Part shown: positions 43,180 to 55,028 of the stretch, in pieces
How positions within the stretch are numbered: position 1 is the first letter of the stretch
Layout of the letters: the number at the start of each line of letters is the position of its first letter
From: Flaccisagitta enflata
Taxonomy: Eukaryota > Chaetognatha > Sagittoidea > Aphragmophora
NCBI GenBank assembly: GCA_965153355.1
Contig: OZ231126.1
Span: forward strand, 83,824,001-83,888,000
Direction of reading: 5' to 3'
Length of the DNA: 64,000 nucleotides
The notes under the pieces: model-generated
The model's database searches: none
What the model saw: only the letters and a program-made list of their open reading frames with translations
What the model was told of the DNA's origin: nothing
Translations under genes and position numbers: made by a program

Positions 43180-43830
43180 GCTCGTTGACCATGAATGATG
43201 AAGGAAACCGCATTACTGCTTTTCCATTTCCAAGGAATGTGGAATAATGACGAAACAGGTGAAGTTATGATCTATCTTTCTACCAAGCAGACCTTTTTGC
43301 TAAGCAAGGTCGAGATCAAAGACAAGACTATGGAAACTTGAAAGATGAAACAAAAGAGGTGAAGAATGAATTATTGCTCCGCGCAAAGAAGCCACAAACT
43401 CAACTAAGTTTTCTGAAATACCTGGCTCCTGGGTGATAAATCAAAAGAGGTGAAGATATGATTCGGGCGTTGCAGAGAGGAGTCGTACTATAGAGCACAG
43501 ACCAGAGCCGTTACGGTTAGCGCTGTTTCAAAATTTGAAAATTGAAAAACTAGACAATGGATACTTGAAAGATGAAGCAAAGAGGTGATCGTCGGATATT
43601 GGCTCGCCGCAAAGAAGCCGGAAACCCAAATTGTAACAGAAAGCGCTGTTATACAAATGGAGAGATTGAAGATCAAAAACAAGACTATGGATTCCTGGAT
43701 GATGAAGCAAAAGAGGTGAAAAATAGAAAGGACCTTCTGCAACTCAGAGCCGATCGAAGTCGTTGAAGAAAAATTATGGAGGTGAAAGAAGTTGATCGGT
43801 TCAGAGTTGACGCGAATGTCGACCAGTCAC
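43180..43830. repeat. Diverged tandem of long units with GATGAAACAAAAGAGGTGAA
   Basis: The motifs GATGAA(A/G)CAAAGAGGTGA, then CTCCGCGCAAAGAAGCC, then AAAACTAGACAATGGATACT recur about three times at roughly 240-bp spacing. Related GAGGTGAAAG motifs reappear at 45865-46080. Confidence 0.5.
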
Positions 43831-44517
43831 TGCAGAAGTGAGATTACTACCTAGGAAAAAAGTTTGTCGGCGAGCTTTATTGTATATAACTGTTTCAAAA
43901 TTGCACCAATCTAATCAAAATTGGTAAGATTTTAAAATCACATCAAATTTTCTTTCAAATGCCATCAACCTAATTTATATAGCTCCAGCTGTTTAGAAAT
44001 GAGAGCTAAAAGAAAAATATTACTAAAACGGATAAAGGGCATTTTGATTTTTCTCCTTAAAGAGATAAACTTCTTAGTTTTGTAAAGACCAATCAATGCT
44101 TGCTTGATAGTAGCAGCACAACCCCTATATAAGACAAATATACTTGTCGGCTTGCTCATAAACAGTTCAAGTCAGGGGCTTGAAAACATGAAAACGTCCA
44201 ATGAAAGTCTAAAAACCTGTGAAACCCTGATGCCTTCCATGGCTTTGTCAAAGCTTTCCCAGTCATAACACCTGTTTAATAATTATTGTCAAAAGATTAA
44301 CTGACTCTCAAATTTAAACGGAGATATTTAACTATGTGCAGATTTTTTTATCAGTTACAGCGTGAAAAAATCTTTATTTTGATCATAAATTTTACCCAGA
44401 TTGCTTTAGGCAAAATAGAATCAGACGAAGAAATGTAAAAACATTCCCCATGCAAATCACTGCAAAATTACCAGAAAAATCTCATCAACTTCGATTCTTA
44501 TCAAATCTATGTGAAGA
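43831..44517. other. AT-rich sequence, nothing recognised
   Basis: I see no supported gene or structure here. Confidence 0.35.
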
Positions 44518-45148
44518 TCAAAAAACCTCAGGATTATGTCAAAATTGTGGGATTTTACCATCCATCCCATTCTAGACCAATTTTGACCCCAGGAATCCAA
44601 ATCTGCAGTCAAAAATGGTCTCAGGTCAATATTTTGATAGGCTACAGCTACATTTCTCAGGTCAAAATACTATATAAGGTCAAATTTTCAAAATTAGAAA
44701 TTTGTCAATCTGATTGCAGATTCAAAATCCTTGCAAAAAACCGTGTGAAGAAAGTATCTTTCTTTTTTCAAAATTTTGATTAGAACATAGTCAAAATTAA
44801 CATTATCTGTCAAAATTAGGCCAAATTTAGACAAAAGAGCAATTTTACTCTATTTTGGATGTTTAACGCTAATTTTGTCTATGTTCCAATCAAATTTTCA
44901 AAAAAAAAAAAGATACTTTCTTTTAGTAGTTTTTTCCAAGGATTTTGAATCTGCAGTCAGATTGACAAATTTCTAATTTTGAAAATTTGACCTTATATAG
45001 TATTTTGACCTGAGAAATGTAGCCGTAGCCTATCGAAATATTGACCTGAGACCATTTCTGACTGCAGATTTGCACACGGGTCAAAATTGGCCTAGTGCGG
45101 GATGGATGGTAAAATCCCCCAATTTTGACATAATTCTGAGATTTTTTA
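44518..45148. mobile_element. Large fold-back element, about 630 bp
   Basis: The left arm (44518-44830) and right arm (44840-45148) are inverted copies over nearly their full length, for example AAGGTCAAATTTTCAAAATT with AATTTTGAAAATTTGACCTT. There is almost no spacer and no ORF of its own. Confidence 0.9.
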
Positions 45149-46221
45149 ATGTGAAGATAGATAATCAGATGCAAATTTCACGACTATAAAGCGTATGAAA
45201 AGTTCTTTAATTTTCCCATGGATTTTGATTGATTTTGTAAAGGTGAATGTCTTCAAAATTCAAACCAATTTTGTGGAAAAATTGATACTTTTGTATTGCC
45301 AGTAAGTGGTCAGAAGGTGATAAAGTTAAAAACAAGCAACCCGATTGAGGCAAAATATGGAAATTGATGTATAACATAACAGGAAATACATACATTATGC
45401 TAATATGAGGGATTCATATTGTTTCTCACCAGGAGTAATAAAGAATCTACAATTGTAGCACTTCATTGACGATGATTGTTAAAAAGGTGTTAAAAAGCTG
45501 TCAAATGATGCCTAAGGAGATGTCCTAATGTATCAGTCATGGTTTTGGTATTTTCATTATATTTTTCTGTCATCTCAATAGCGATTTCTTAACTCGCCTA
45601 CAAACTTTTTTTTAAGATAGTATGGATGAAGATTTGAGCTTACAACTGGCGGAGGCATGCTTTCAGCTGATGATGTGAGCTAACAACTGGCAGAAGTGAG
45701 CTTAAAACAGAGCATGTCGACTAACTACCGCAGAAGTCAAGTTACAGCTGGGCATGTCGACCAGTAACGGAAAAAGTAAGCTTAGAGCTAACAAAGTGAG
45801 GTTTTTGCTGAGAATGATGAAGAACTTGCAACCAACGATCCAGTAAAATAAATGAAGGAATCAATGGAGGTGAAAGCTGGAAACCAAACCCGTGCAAGCT
45901 AACAAACCGAGGGAAGAACGGAGGTGAAAGTATATGAGAAATTGAATAACAATTGTCCATGAAACTGTTTCTGATGATCAACAAACTGAGTTGTCACAGA
46001 TGGTCTATGGGATCATGGGACCAAATCTCATTGTTGGACAAGAAAGCTAATCAGATTTGCTAGTTCAGGGGAGGTGAAAGAAAGAACAAAGATCCTGAAA
46101 TTTCAAAAGCACAATGAAAAGACTAGCAAAAGTGATGAAAGAATGATGTGAATTTTAAAGTATCGTTAGATACACACAACAGACTGACGGACAAAACGCA
46201 TAAGCAGGAAATGAGTAAAAA
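45149..46221. other. Unassigned AT-rich sequence with GAGCTTA motifs
   Basis: Short diverged repeats of the type GTGAGCTTACAACTGGC occur at 45640-45790. No gene is supported. Confidence 0.4.
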
Positions 46222-46342
<121 letters not shown>

Positions 46343-47172
46343 AACACCCACGACTAACCACCTTGTTAAATCCAGAATACTATCCTAGTAAAATTGATTC
46401 TTCCTAACATAATTTTAAAATCCTATGAAAATGTTTCTTCAGTGACCAACTTGGCGTTTCATGTTGTTGCCCCGTCATGTCTCTTTCGAGACGTCATCAC
46501 GTGATCCTATTGCTTTGTCAATAAACTCTGATAATGATGAGTTATATTATCGTATTCATCTGGCTTTACCAAAATAGAAAGCCTTACAAAACTGTACAAA
46601 GATCACAGATAAAAGCAGTTATTTCCTTCCAGCGTTGTGCACTGAACATTGCTCTTACGATTTCAAAAGAAAAGAAATATTGTTAGTTGTGTTTGTTTGA
46701 CTTTCTATGTTTTTAATTTTCTATATCGTTCGATTGATACATGGTTTAGTAGTAAATAAACTTTTCACGTTTAACAGGGGTCATGATCCTTTTATTTCGA
46801 CAAAGATGATTTACTGTAATTGATGATGGCGAATTGGGGATTACCAGGATAGAATTAAAAGAAGTAATGGATGACACGACAAAACAAACAGCCTTATACA
46901 ACATGTGATTTTAGCTAATTTAGCAACAGTTAAGGTACTATAGACATGGAATGATATGTGACCAACTGATCATAAGACAGCTTGAAATGAAATGTCTATA
47001 TTTCAAAAACCAAGAGGCGATAACATCACGATCATCACTTAATTACAACTAGATTGTGGTAAATGGGTTGCACGGTGAGAAAATTAAGTTGATTGCCATG
47101 ACTTGCAGTATGCTATAGATTGTGAATCATTGTTTTCTTTAATGGCCATTTCATGACAGAGGAACCAAAACA

Positions 47173-49176
47173 TTACAAGTCGTCTAATCTCTCTTTATTG
47201 GCAAAATAGACGTTTTTCAGACGTTCCTTTGTTTTTTGAATATCCGCTCCCTCTGGATGAATTGCCTTGGTGTAATTTTTCTCTCTTGGCGTCGCCACCA
47301 CCAAATCCCCCATTTCTTTGCCGTAATATTCTTTCACCTTTGAAATGCAAAATGAGGCCAGTGGATTGCATTAAAGATTAACAGTTACAACGTGAAAAGT
47401 AAGTCATCCATAAGTAACGCAGTTTACCCTAAAATGAAATCGTGTCACATTCATGGTTCAAAATCGACTGTATTTACGGAAACCAAATGTCAACATACCT
47501 GCTGCCCCATGGAGCCCTCCAGCTCGCCCCACTGAGCGCATGCCGTTGGAATTCCCTCTAAAAGTAACAAGATAGAAATCTTATGAAAATTCAATAGTAC
47601 TATTAGGTAGAAGATTAATGGAATTAGTGCAATCCTAAAAGGAGCCACTATGAAAAGGAGCCACTATGAATGCTGAGCGACTCAAGGAATGCAAATGTCT
47701 TGTGTTGGCAAAAAAGCCAATTGTATTTCTTTTAGGTGTTCATAGATGTCCCCGTCATTGTTTCTGCCGGAACTTGCAATGATTTATAAAAGAGCATCCA
47801 AAAATCAGCCCCCTCCTCATCTTCCTTACTCCGCCTTATAACTCTTCAGCTTCTCTTCTTCTCTTGATGATTGAGAACTAATTTCATTGTGAACCGCACT
47901 CTGCAATTCACTTTAACTTGGCTCTTTTGAATTTTTTTTCTATTTATAGAATTTTTTGCATGCAAAACTTAAACCTAAAGACTTCAAATGAATAATATAA
48001 AATGTCTTAAAATGACAAAAATAACAAAATTGACAAAAATGAAAAAATAACTTAAAATGCCTTAAAATGACTTGGAATAACCTGGAATGACTTAGAACGC
48101 CTTAAGACAACAAAAATAACTAAAATGACAAAAAAAAAAACTGAAATAACAAAAATGACTAAAATGACAAGAAATATCAAAATAACAAAAATAAAAAAAT
48201 GACGTAAATGACTACAATAACAAAAATGACAAAAATGACTAAAATGACAAAATGATAAAAATACCTGAAATAACAATAATGACTTAAATAACAAGAAATA
48301 CTAAAATGACAAAAATGACAAAAATGACAAAAAAAATTAAAATGACTTAAATGACAAAAATGACAAAAATGACAAAAATAATAAGAATTATTAAAATGAT
48401 TAAAATGACAAAAATAACAAAAATGATAAAAATGACAAGAATAACTAAAATGACAAAAATGAAAAAAATGACAAACTGATAAAAATAACAAAAATAACAA
48501 ACATGACTAAAATGACTAAAAAAACTAAAGTGACAAAAATGACAAAAATGACAAAAATGACTCTGTGACAAAAATGAAAAAAATGACTAAAATGACAAAA
48601 ATAACATGAATGACTAAAATGACAAGAATGACTAAAATGACTAAAATGACAAAAATAACAAAAATAACAAAAATAACAAAAATGACTTAAATAACAAAAA
48701 TGACAAGAATGACAAAAATAACAAAAATGACAAAAATGACAAAAATGACTGAAATGACAAAAATGACAAAAATGGTTTAAAATGACTTAGAATGACCTTA
48801 AATGACTTTACATAACATGAATAAAAAAATTGACTTAAGCGATAAATTTTTTTCCATATCCCTTAACTTATTTCTATGACATACCTTTATTTGCATCATT
48901 GTCATCATGAAGATATATCGTTATCTTTATTCAAAAAAATTTATGTTAATCCTATTGATAATCATAATCTTTATTCATTATGATAAAACTGAATAGCAGT
49001 TAACATACAATGGCGAATGACACTGGTTTACACAAACTCGCGATGCTAGAATCGATGATGATCCCTGTTTTGACTCACCGCGATCGGTGCTCGCCATCAG
49101 CAGAAATGGATCGCTGAGTTGCAATGAGGTTTCCATGTGGATTTGCGCAAAGGCTGGCCAAAACTGTACCATAAAA
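47173..49176 (-). CDS. Last three exons of an unidentified gene
   Basis: Exons 49176-49079, 47557-47499 and 47337-47173 with introns of 1521 and 161 bp. Donors GTGAGT and GTATGT are good; acceptors are TTTTAG and TTCAAAG. The phases match: the first exon enters in phase 2 and leaves in phase 1, the second leaves in phase 0, and the frame ends at TAA 47175-47173. The visible product is about 106 residues. It contains FWPAFAQIHMETSL, LSDPFLLMASTDR, GIPTACAQWGELEG and VKEYYGKEMGDLVV, and ends KERLDDL. I do not recognise the family. The 5' exons would lie to the right of 49176; none could be fixed. The large intron holds the ATGACAAAA minisatellite. Confidence 0.6.
47985..48835. repeat. 9-bp ATGACAAAA minisatellite, about 850 bp, intronic
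   Basis: About 90 units of ATGACAAAA, ATGACTAAA and ATAACAAAA grade into ATGACTTAGA at both edges. It lies in the 1.5 kb intron of the unidentified minus-strand gene. Confidence 0.9.
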
Positions 49177-49496
49177 CTATATATCTGGGTTCCTTATTCA
49201 ATTTTCCACACAGTGATGTAAAAATTTCTGTGGCAAAAGGCGGCAATGAAAATTGTTTTCTCTCCCATAGGGATGTACACAATTTCTGCACATTGAGACC
49301 ACATCATCCATGCTAGATGCGCTCATAGCAAGTTGAAACTTGACGATGACATCAAGAACACTTGTATTGACATTGTTCAATGGTTGTATTCAATGAGAAA
49401 GATACTGCCTTTTTTTCGCTGAATAAGAACCACTCGAGACAGTGTGCTCCTGTCGTTGCCAAAAAATAGTGCCTCCTCCAGTCAAAAAAGGGCGCG

Positions 49497-49714
49497 GAAA
49501 CACAATATCGTTGCGGACGGGTGGGCAGGGGCATCCAATCCCCAACCACACTCCATACCACCTCCCACCAATACTCCACAAAAAAAAACACATCAAAAGA
49601 GCTTGTTTTTCCACTTTTCGACTAGTGAGTTACGGACCAACGGATCGACGGACAGACTGACGGACGGGTGGAAGGACAAAGCCTTTGATAGAGTTGCATG
49701 TTCGCAACTAAAAA
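49497..49714 (-). repeat. Hairpin-ended short repeat, GTTGCGG subfamily, complete
   Basis: GTTGCGGACGGGTGGGCAGG opens it. TTTTCCACTTTTCGACTAG lies in the middle, then GGACGGAC units, and it ends GAGTTGCATGTTCGCAACTA AAAA. Confidence 0.85.
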
Positions 49715-50067
49715 TGATGGTTAAAAACGTTTCGAAACATTGCTGCTGTTATTGATTTTCAAATGATCGATTTATGTAGATGATATGCAGACCACTTCCA
49801 TGGTTCAACAGAAAGCGCCCTCCAAAACATGTCAATTTGAGAATTCGATTTCAGGCTTTGAACAATACATCATTGGAAAGCCCATCGAATTTTGATAAAG
49901 AAAACAACCTTTGTTAACCTTAGCGGGGTGTCGTATAAGCGTAAATCCCTGATCTATGTAAGACTTCATATCATCAGTTTTGTGACAAAAAGTGCTGAAA
50001 TCTGAGAAAAAGATAGGTAGAGAGATGGACAGAGCTACAAAATTTTTTGAAAGGAAGACGGGATCGG

Positions 50068-50093
50068 TGGAGAAGAAGAAGAAGAAGAAGAAG

Positions 50094-50125
<32 letters not shown>
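50068..50125. repeat. (GAA)n microsatellite
   Basis: About 17 GAA units; further GAAGAA and GAACAA tracts at 50215-50310 and 50560-50715. Confidence 0.9.
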
Positions 50126-50374
50126 TAAGATTGGAATGGAGTTGTAGAGATTATGGAATGGAGTGGTAGAGTTTTTGGAATGCAATGGTAGAGATGCCGT
50201 CAAATATAATCAGCAAAGAGGAAGAACAAGATGAAGAAGAGGATTAAAAAGAACAAGAACAAGAACAGGAACGATAACAAGAACAAGAACAAGAACAACA
50301 AGAACAAGAAGGTGATTCATAAAAGAAGATGAAGGAGCCGAGTAGAGTTGCTCAATGTCAAGGCTCAATACACG

Positions 50375-50533
50375 ACTACCACAGTCGCGTACAGGGGCCG
50401 TTATTGAGGTCACTTGATCATTTGGGCAGGAGCAGTGAGGCTAAAGACTGCAAAAATAAAAAAAGTAGCGTGATGGATGGACCGACAGACGGAACAACAA
50501 AGCGGATGTAGAGTCGCATGGCACGCGACTAGT
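50375..50533 (-). repeat. Hairpin-ended short repeat, GTCGCG subfamily
   Basis: It runs from CACAGTCGCGTACAGGGGCC through GCAGGAGCAGTGAGGC and GGACCGACAGACGG to GAGTCGCATGGCACGCGACT AGTAAAAAA. Confidence 0.8.
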
Positions 50534-50739
50534 AAAAAAGTCAGTAGTAGAATCAGAGTTGAAGAAGAAGAAGAAGAAAAGGACAAGAAGAAGAAAATGA
50601 AGATGAAAAAAAGAGGGAGAAGACGAAGACGAAGACAAAGACTATGATGAAGAAGAAGAAGAAGACGAAGACGAAGACTATGATGAAGAAGAAGAAGATG
50701 ATGAAGAAGAATGAGGGGAAGGATTATCAAGGATTATCA

Positions 50740-51597
50740 AATCAAATGTAATAATTCATGTTTCTCAAGTCTCTTCAGTTAATCTGTTTATGAGCCTCTC
50801 TTTCTGTCTGTCTGTCTGCCTGTCTGTCTGTTTGTGAGCCCTCTTTCTGTCTGTCTGTTTGCCTGTCTGTCTGTTTGCTCGTCTGTCTTTGTATCGCAAT
50901 CTAAAACTCAAGATGTATTGATTCATATTGTTATTCAATATCTATTTAATGGGAAACTAGGAGTGCTGGAGTGGTGCGCAATAAGTTATTAAATAGTCAG
51001 TGAGGACTCACAAGGCCCTCTGCCATTTATTTCAGTTTGGGTATAGTGAGGGATATTGTTTAACTTGTCATTCTATGACGAGTTTTAAAACGGAAAGAGT
51101 ATAACAAATAGTCACAAAAGAAAATATAGTAATGTAAGTGGTGCACTGGGGCTATGACATTTGAATAAAACTTCGATAAAAAAAACTGGGAGAGAAGAAT
51201 ATAGGGGGAGAATTGGTCCACATGTAAATGCATAGATCATTGACCTCTTTGTGGCAGCTGCCAAAATAGAGGAGATGTTTCTGCGTATGCATATGCATAT
51301 GCATGTGCGTGTTTGTGTCTGTGTGCGATATGGAGGGCTTGTGTGAAGGGGGGTGCGAGCCTTCTTTCTTTCTCTCCTTTATATCTTTCTCTTGTTTTAT
51401 TTTCTTTCTCTTTTCAGATGCATCATCACATCACTTTAACTGGGTACATCCCTCCGCTAATCCATCTGTTGTCTGTCCATCCATTTGTCCATCTGTCTAT
51501 CTGCCTCTCTTCTGTCTGTCTGCTTGTCTGTTACATCTGTGCTCAAATTACGCAGATGACACTGATTGAGTTGCCCACATGAATTTAATCATTAAAT
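50740..51597. other. Intergenic, CTGT-rich tracts
   Basis: TCTGTCTG repeats at 50800-50890 and 51465-51530, and a decayed family A end near 51215-51262 (CATAGATCATTGACCTC, GCAGCTGCC). No gene is supported. Confidence 0.45.
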
Positions 51598-51690
51598 CTT
51601 TAGTTGCGGACACGCAACTCTATAAGAGGCTTTGTCCGTCCGTCCATTGGTTCGTCCTTCGGTACATTTGTCCGTCGGTCCATCTGTTGG
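51598..51690 (+). repeat. Hairpin-repeat end, GTTGCGG subfamily
   Basis: TCTTTAGTTGCGGACACGCA ACTCTATAAGAGGCTTTG plus GTCC repeats; the rest was replaced by CAT repeats. Confidence 0.8.
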
Positions 51691-51744
51691 TCCGGGTAAT
51701 TGAGTAGAAAAGTGGGAAAACGAGCGTTATAGAGACTCATAATA

Positions 51745-51777
51745 GTCATCATCATCATCATCTTCATCATCATCATC

Positions 51778-51822
<45 letters not shown>

Positions 51823-52128
51823 TTCATCATCATCATCATCATCATCTTTTTCTTGTCTTTTTCATCATCATGATCATCATCACCATTATCATCATCATCA
51901 TCGTCGTTGTCGTCGTTGTCTTCGTCGTCGTCGTCGTCGTCCTCATCTTTGACTAAGTTTTGTCATTGTTATCATCGTCGTCTTTATCATCCTTTTTATC
52001 TTCGTATTCTTCATCTTCTTCTTCTTCTTCTTCTTCTTCTTCTTCTTCTTCTTCTTCTTCTTCTTCTTCTTCTTCTTCTTCTTCTTTTTCTTCTTCTTCT
52101 TCTTTTCCTTCTTCTTCTTCCTTGTCTT
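51745..52128. repeat. CAT, GTC and TTC trinucleotide microsatellites
   Basis: A CAT array (51745-51900) passes into GTC units (51900-51945) and then a long TTC array (52008-52125). Confidence 0.95.
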
Positions 52129-52208
52129 CATACTTAAGAAATTGCGTCAATCGAATGGCATCGGCTTGTGCGTTTTTTTCTAGATTTACACAGGATCTGA
52201 AAAGAAAG

Positions 52209-52429
52209 TGACCGATTTTGTTAACACCACTACTAGCACCGTGCAGAAAAATTTACATTTCTCTGAAACGTCTAAAGCAATAGTCTTGAAATTTTGGGCT
52301 CCAACATAAAATTTGATGCTCTTTCACATCATGTAAAAAAAATTTCACCCAAAGAAGAAGAAAACTATGATAGCCACTATGATACACAGCGTAACGCGAT
52401 CGTAACAGGGTGTTAACAAAATCGGTCAC
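52209..52429. mobile_element. MITE, 221 bp, perfect 21-bp inverted ends
   Basis: GTGACCGATTTTGTTAACAC C at the left is exactly inverted at 52409-52429. No coding capacity. Confidence 0.88.
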
Positions 52430-52956
52430 TAGTTTATTATTTTTTTTATCTCTGGATAGAATTGACATGAAGGTCTGAAATTTGGCATGAAACCTGGTTT
52501 ATGTCTGTACTGAAAGGGGGTAAACCATTTTTTTCTTATTCGGCCCTCAAAGTATGATTAGTTTGGTATAGCACACTGCTTTGTGTGAAAACGAGCAAAT
52601 CGTCTTTTGAGACTAATTTACTATGAGTGGAATTTTACCATAGTAAACAACGGCCGATCATCACCAAATTTTTGGTGCTTCTTTAGGGATTGCAAATGTA
52701 AAAAAATGACCAAAGCAAGGGGGGGTTTGACGATTTTTTCATGTCTTTTACACTGACGATATGAAGTGTGACTCAAGTGTGACATAAAAAATGGGCTATT
52801 TTGGCACAAATTTGAGCCACCGAACCTATCAAATCTTGAGTATGAGGGATGTATGTAGGGCACATGGTCTAATGTGATGTCTAGGAACAGCTTTCGTCAT
52901 CGATGAAATGATTGGTCGGACGAAACTATGCTTCATCGCCCACCATATCATGGATT

Positions 52957-54848
52957 TCAGCGTGGTCTGTTTATTGTGGAAGCTGCCTGCAACGTACTAC
53001 CTGTTCTATCCTTGTTGTCATTTGGGCATCCGGCTTTAAGCCAATCTCGGGCCTTCTTTCGCATATTCGGGAAAATGGGATATTCATCCAAATACGTGAG
53101 TCCCTCAATTGTCAGGAGAATTTGATTACGATAATTGTTCATTTGTTCTAAGAATGGATTTCCGCTGAGTTGAAGCACATGTAGCGCCTCCATGCGTCCA
53201 AGTACTAAAACGAAATCGCTCGTCTCAAACTGATTTCGCGACAAATCAAGTTTGGAGATTTTCCGACATTCGCTCAATTCGGAAACTGAATCCGAATCGT
53301 GGAGTTGATTGTCCGATATTTGGAGGCTCTCCAAAAGCGGCAATGAAGAAACGCCTGGAAGGTAATTAGGAATTGGGGACCGAGATTAATATGAGTAGAC
53401 TCTGAAATGCTTCATCAGTTGGTTACTCTGTTGCTCTGTCGGTCCGTTCGTCGACAACACTTTTTTGGACATTATCGGGCCATTCAAATGTCCTTGCCAT
53501 TATCATCACTCCCCTGCCGACCCGCACGCTCCTAGGGTACCCGTCTTTGTACCTGGTGGACCGATCAATCGATCACTCAACAATGCAAGGAAAGCCTCCA
53601 TGAGTTCACCTTCGATCTTTTTGATGTAATTACTGGAGAGGTCGAGCGTTTTCAGTTGTCTCAGTGATGAGAGATTCTCCATTCTATGAATGAGATTTTG
53701 TTGAAGGAAAAGCGACTTTAAATCGAGGAGATGGTCAAGATTTTCGATCCGTTGAATTCCATTTACCTGATGCGTGGCAGATATGGACTAGATTAAGCAT
53801 TTGGCATTTCCACAGCATTTAAGTGGGTCAACATTTCAACTAGGGATGCGGTAGTAGCTGTTGACGGCTTTCAATTTCGTGGGTCTGATTGCTACTAGTT
53901 ATGGAACTACAGATCGAAATGGAAGCGGAAGCGGTGGAAGTGGCATGGAAATCGACCGCTTCCGCATTCCTCATTGCAACAATACAAACAAAACGTCAAG
54001 GAGAGCCTTCTTTGAGAACCACAGCCTCCAACCTTGTTTTAAAAATCATGAGGAGCAATCATTTATTGCATGAGACTAAGACCTCAGCTTTGTGTAAATA
54101 AGCTTTTTTGCATATTGCATCTATGATAACTTGTTTTGCATAGATCTTTTAATCTCTAAGTTTGTCATTCATTTGATGGTTTAACTTAAAGGAGAAGTCC
54201 GTGTATGTGATTGATTACAAATGGATTTTCCCAAGGTAAACAAAAATCTTTTGTTTTCATTTCATTTTCATTGTCATGTTTAAGTCTTGTTTCATCTAAG
54301 ATACAAGAACGTTTGTCATCGCGACTGGGGCGGAGGATTCCGAATTCGCAGAGTTTGATCAATGGGTCTTCAAGAAGTAAGGCATAGGCCGAAATTAGTG
54401 CGTCAAAAGTCACGTCCGTGCTACGTACTTGCCTTGCCTATCAATTTCTATCAAAAGAATTAGTCCAAGCCTAAGTCGCTGAATCATCATTAACCAGGGT
54501 CGGAGACTGGACTTGGCGCCTGCCCTCTGGCTGTTCAAGATGGTCATCAAGGTTTGCCGTCTTGCCCTTATTGGCTTGGTTGGCGCGCGCGGTGGGATAT
54601 GTTCCGACAATCGCCAACCAATTACCTGTAAAAATAAGCACTTGGTGTTGCAGTATTCCTCCAGATTTTCGATTTTGCGAAATCCTTTGTAATTGAGGTA
54701 AAGAACTGTGTTTAGTCTAGCCAGAGGATAACCGCCATTTTCTTTGCATATCTGGAGACAAAAACGGAAAAAATTTTTTACATGCGAATCTCCATAAGAA
54801 TGTCTGTCCGAAGGAAGGAAGGCAACAACAACAGTAACAACAGCATCG

Positions 54849-54879
<31 letters not shown>

Positions 54880-54942
54880 GTACTAAAACAACACCAACAT
54901 CAACAACAACAACGATTCAACCAACCACCAATTGATAAATTG

Positions 54943-55028
<86 letters not shown>

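Noticed and set aside
43572-43766. 64-aa charged ORF at 43.6 kb as a gene
   Set aside because: It lies in a diverged tandem repeat and shows no splice sites or family features.
48052-48571. Phe/His/Val-rich minus-strand frames around 48 kb
   Set aside because: They are translations of the ATGACAAAA minisatellite within an intron.
53553-53609. Longer version of the third DNAAF1 exon using the donor at 53552
   Set aside because: It adds 19 residues inside a leucine-rich repeat; the donor at 53609 has the same phase and restores normal repeat spacing.
54186-54610. Minus-strand ORFs of 66 and 75 aa as additional DNAAF1 exons
   Set aside because: They lie in the intron between two exons that already join with continuous LRR sequence; inserting them would break the repeat.
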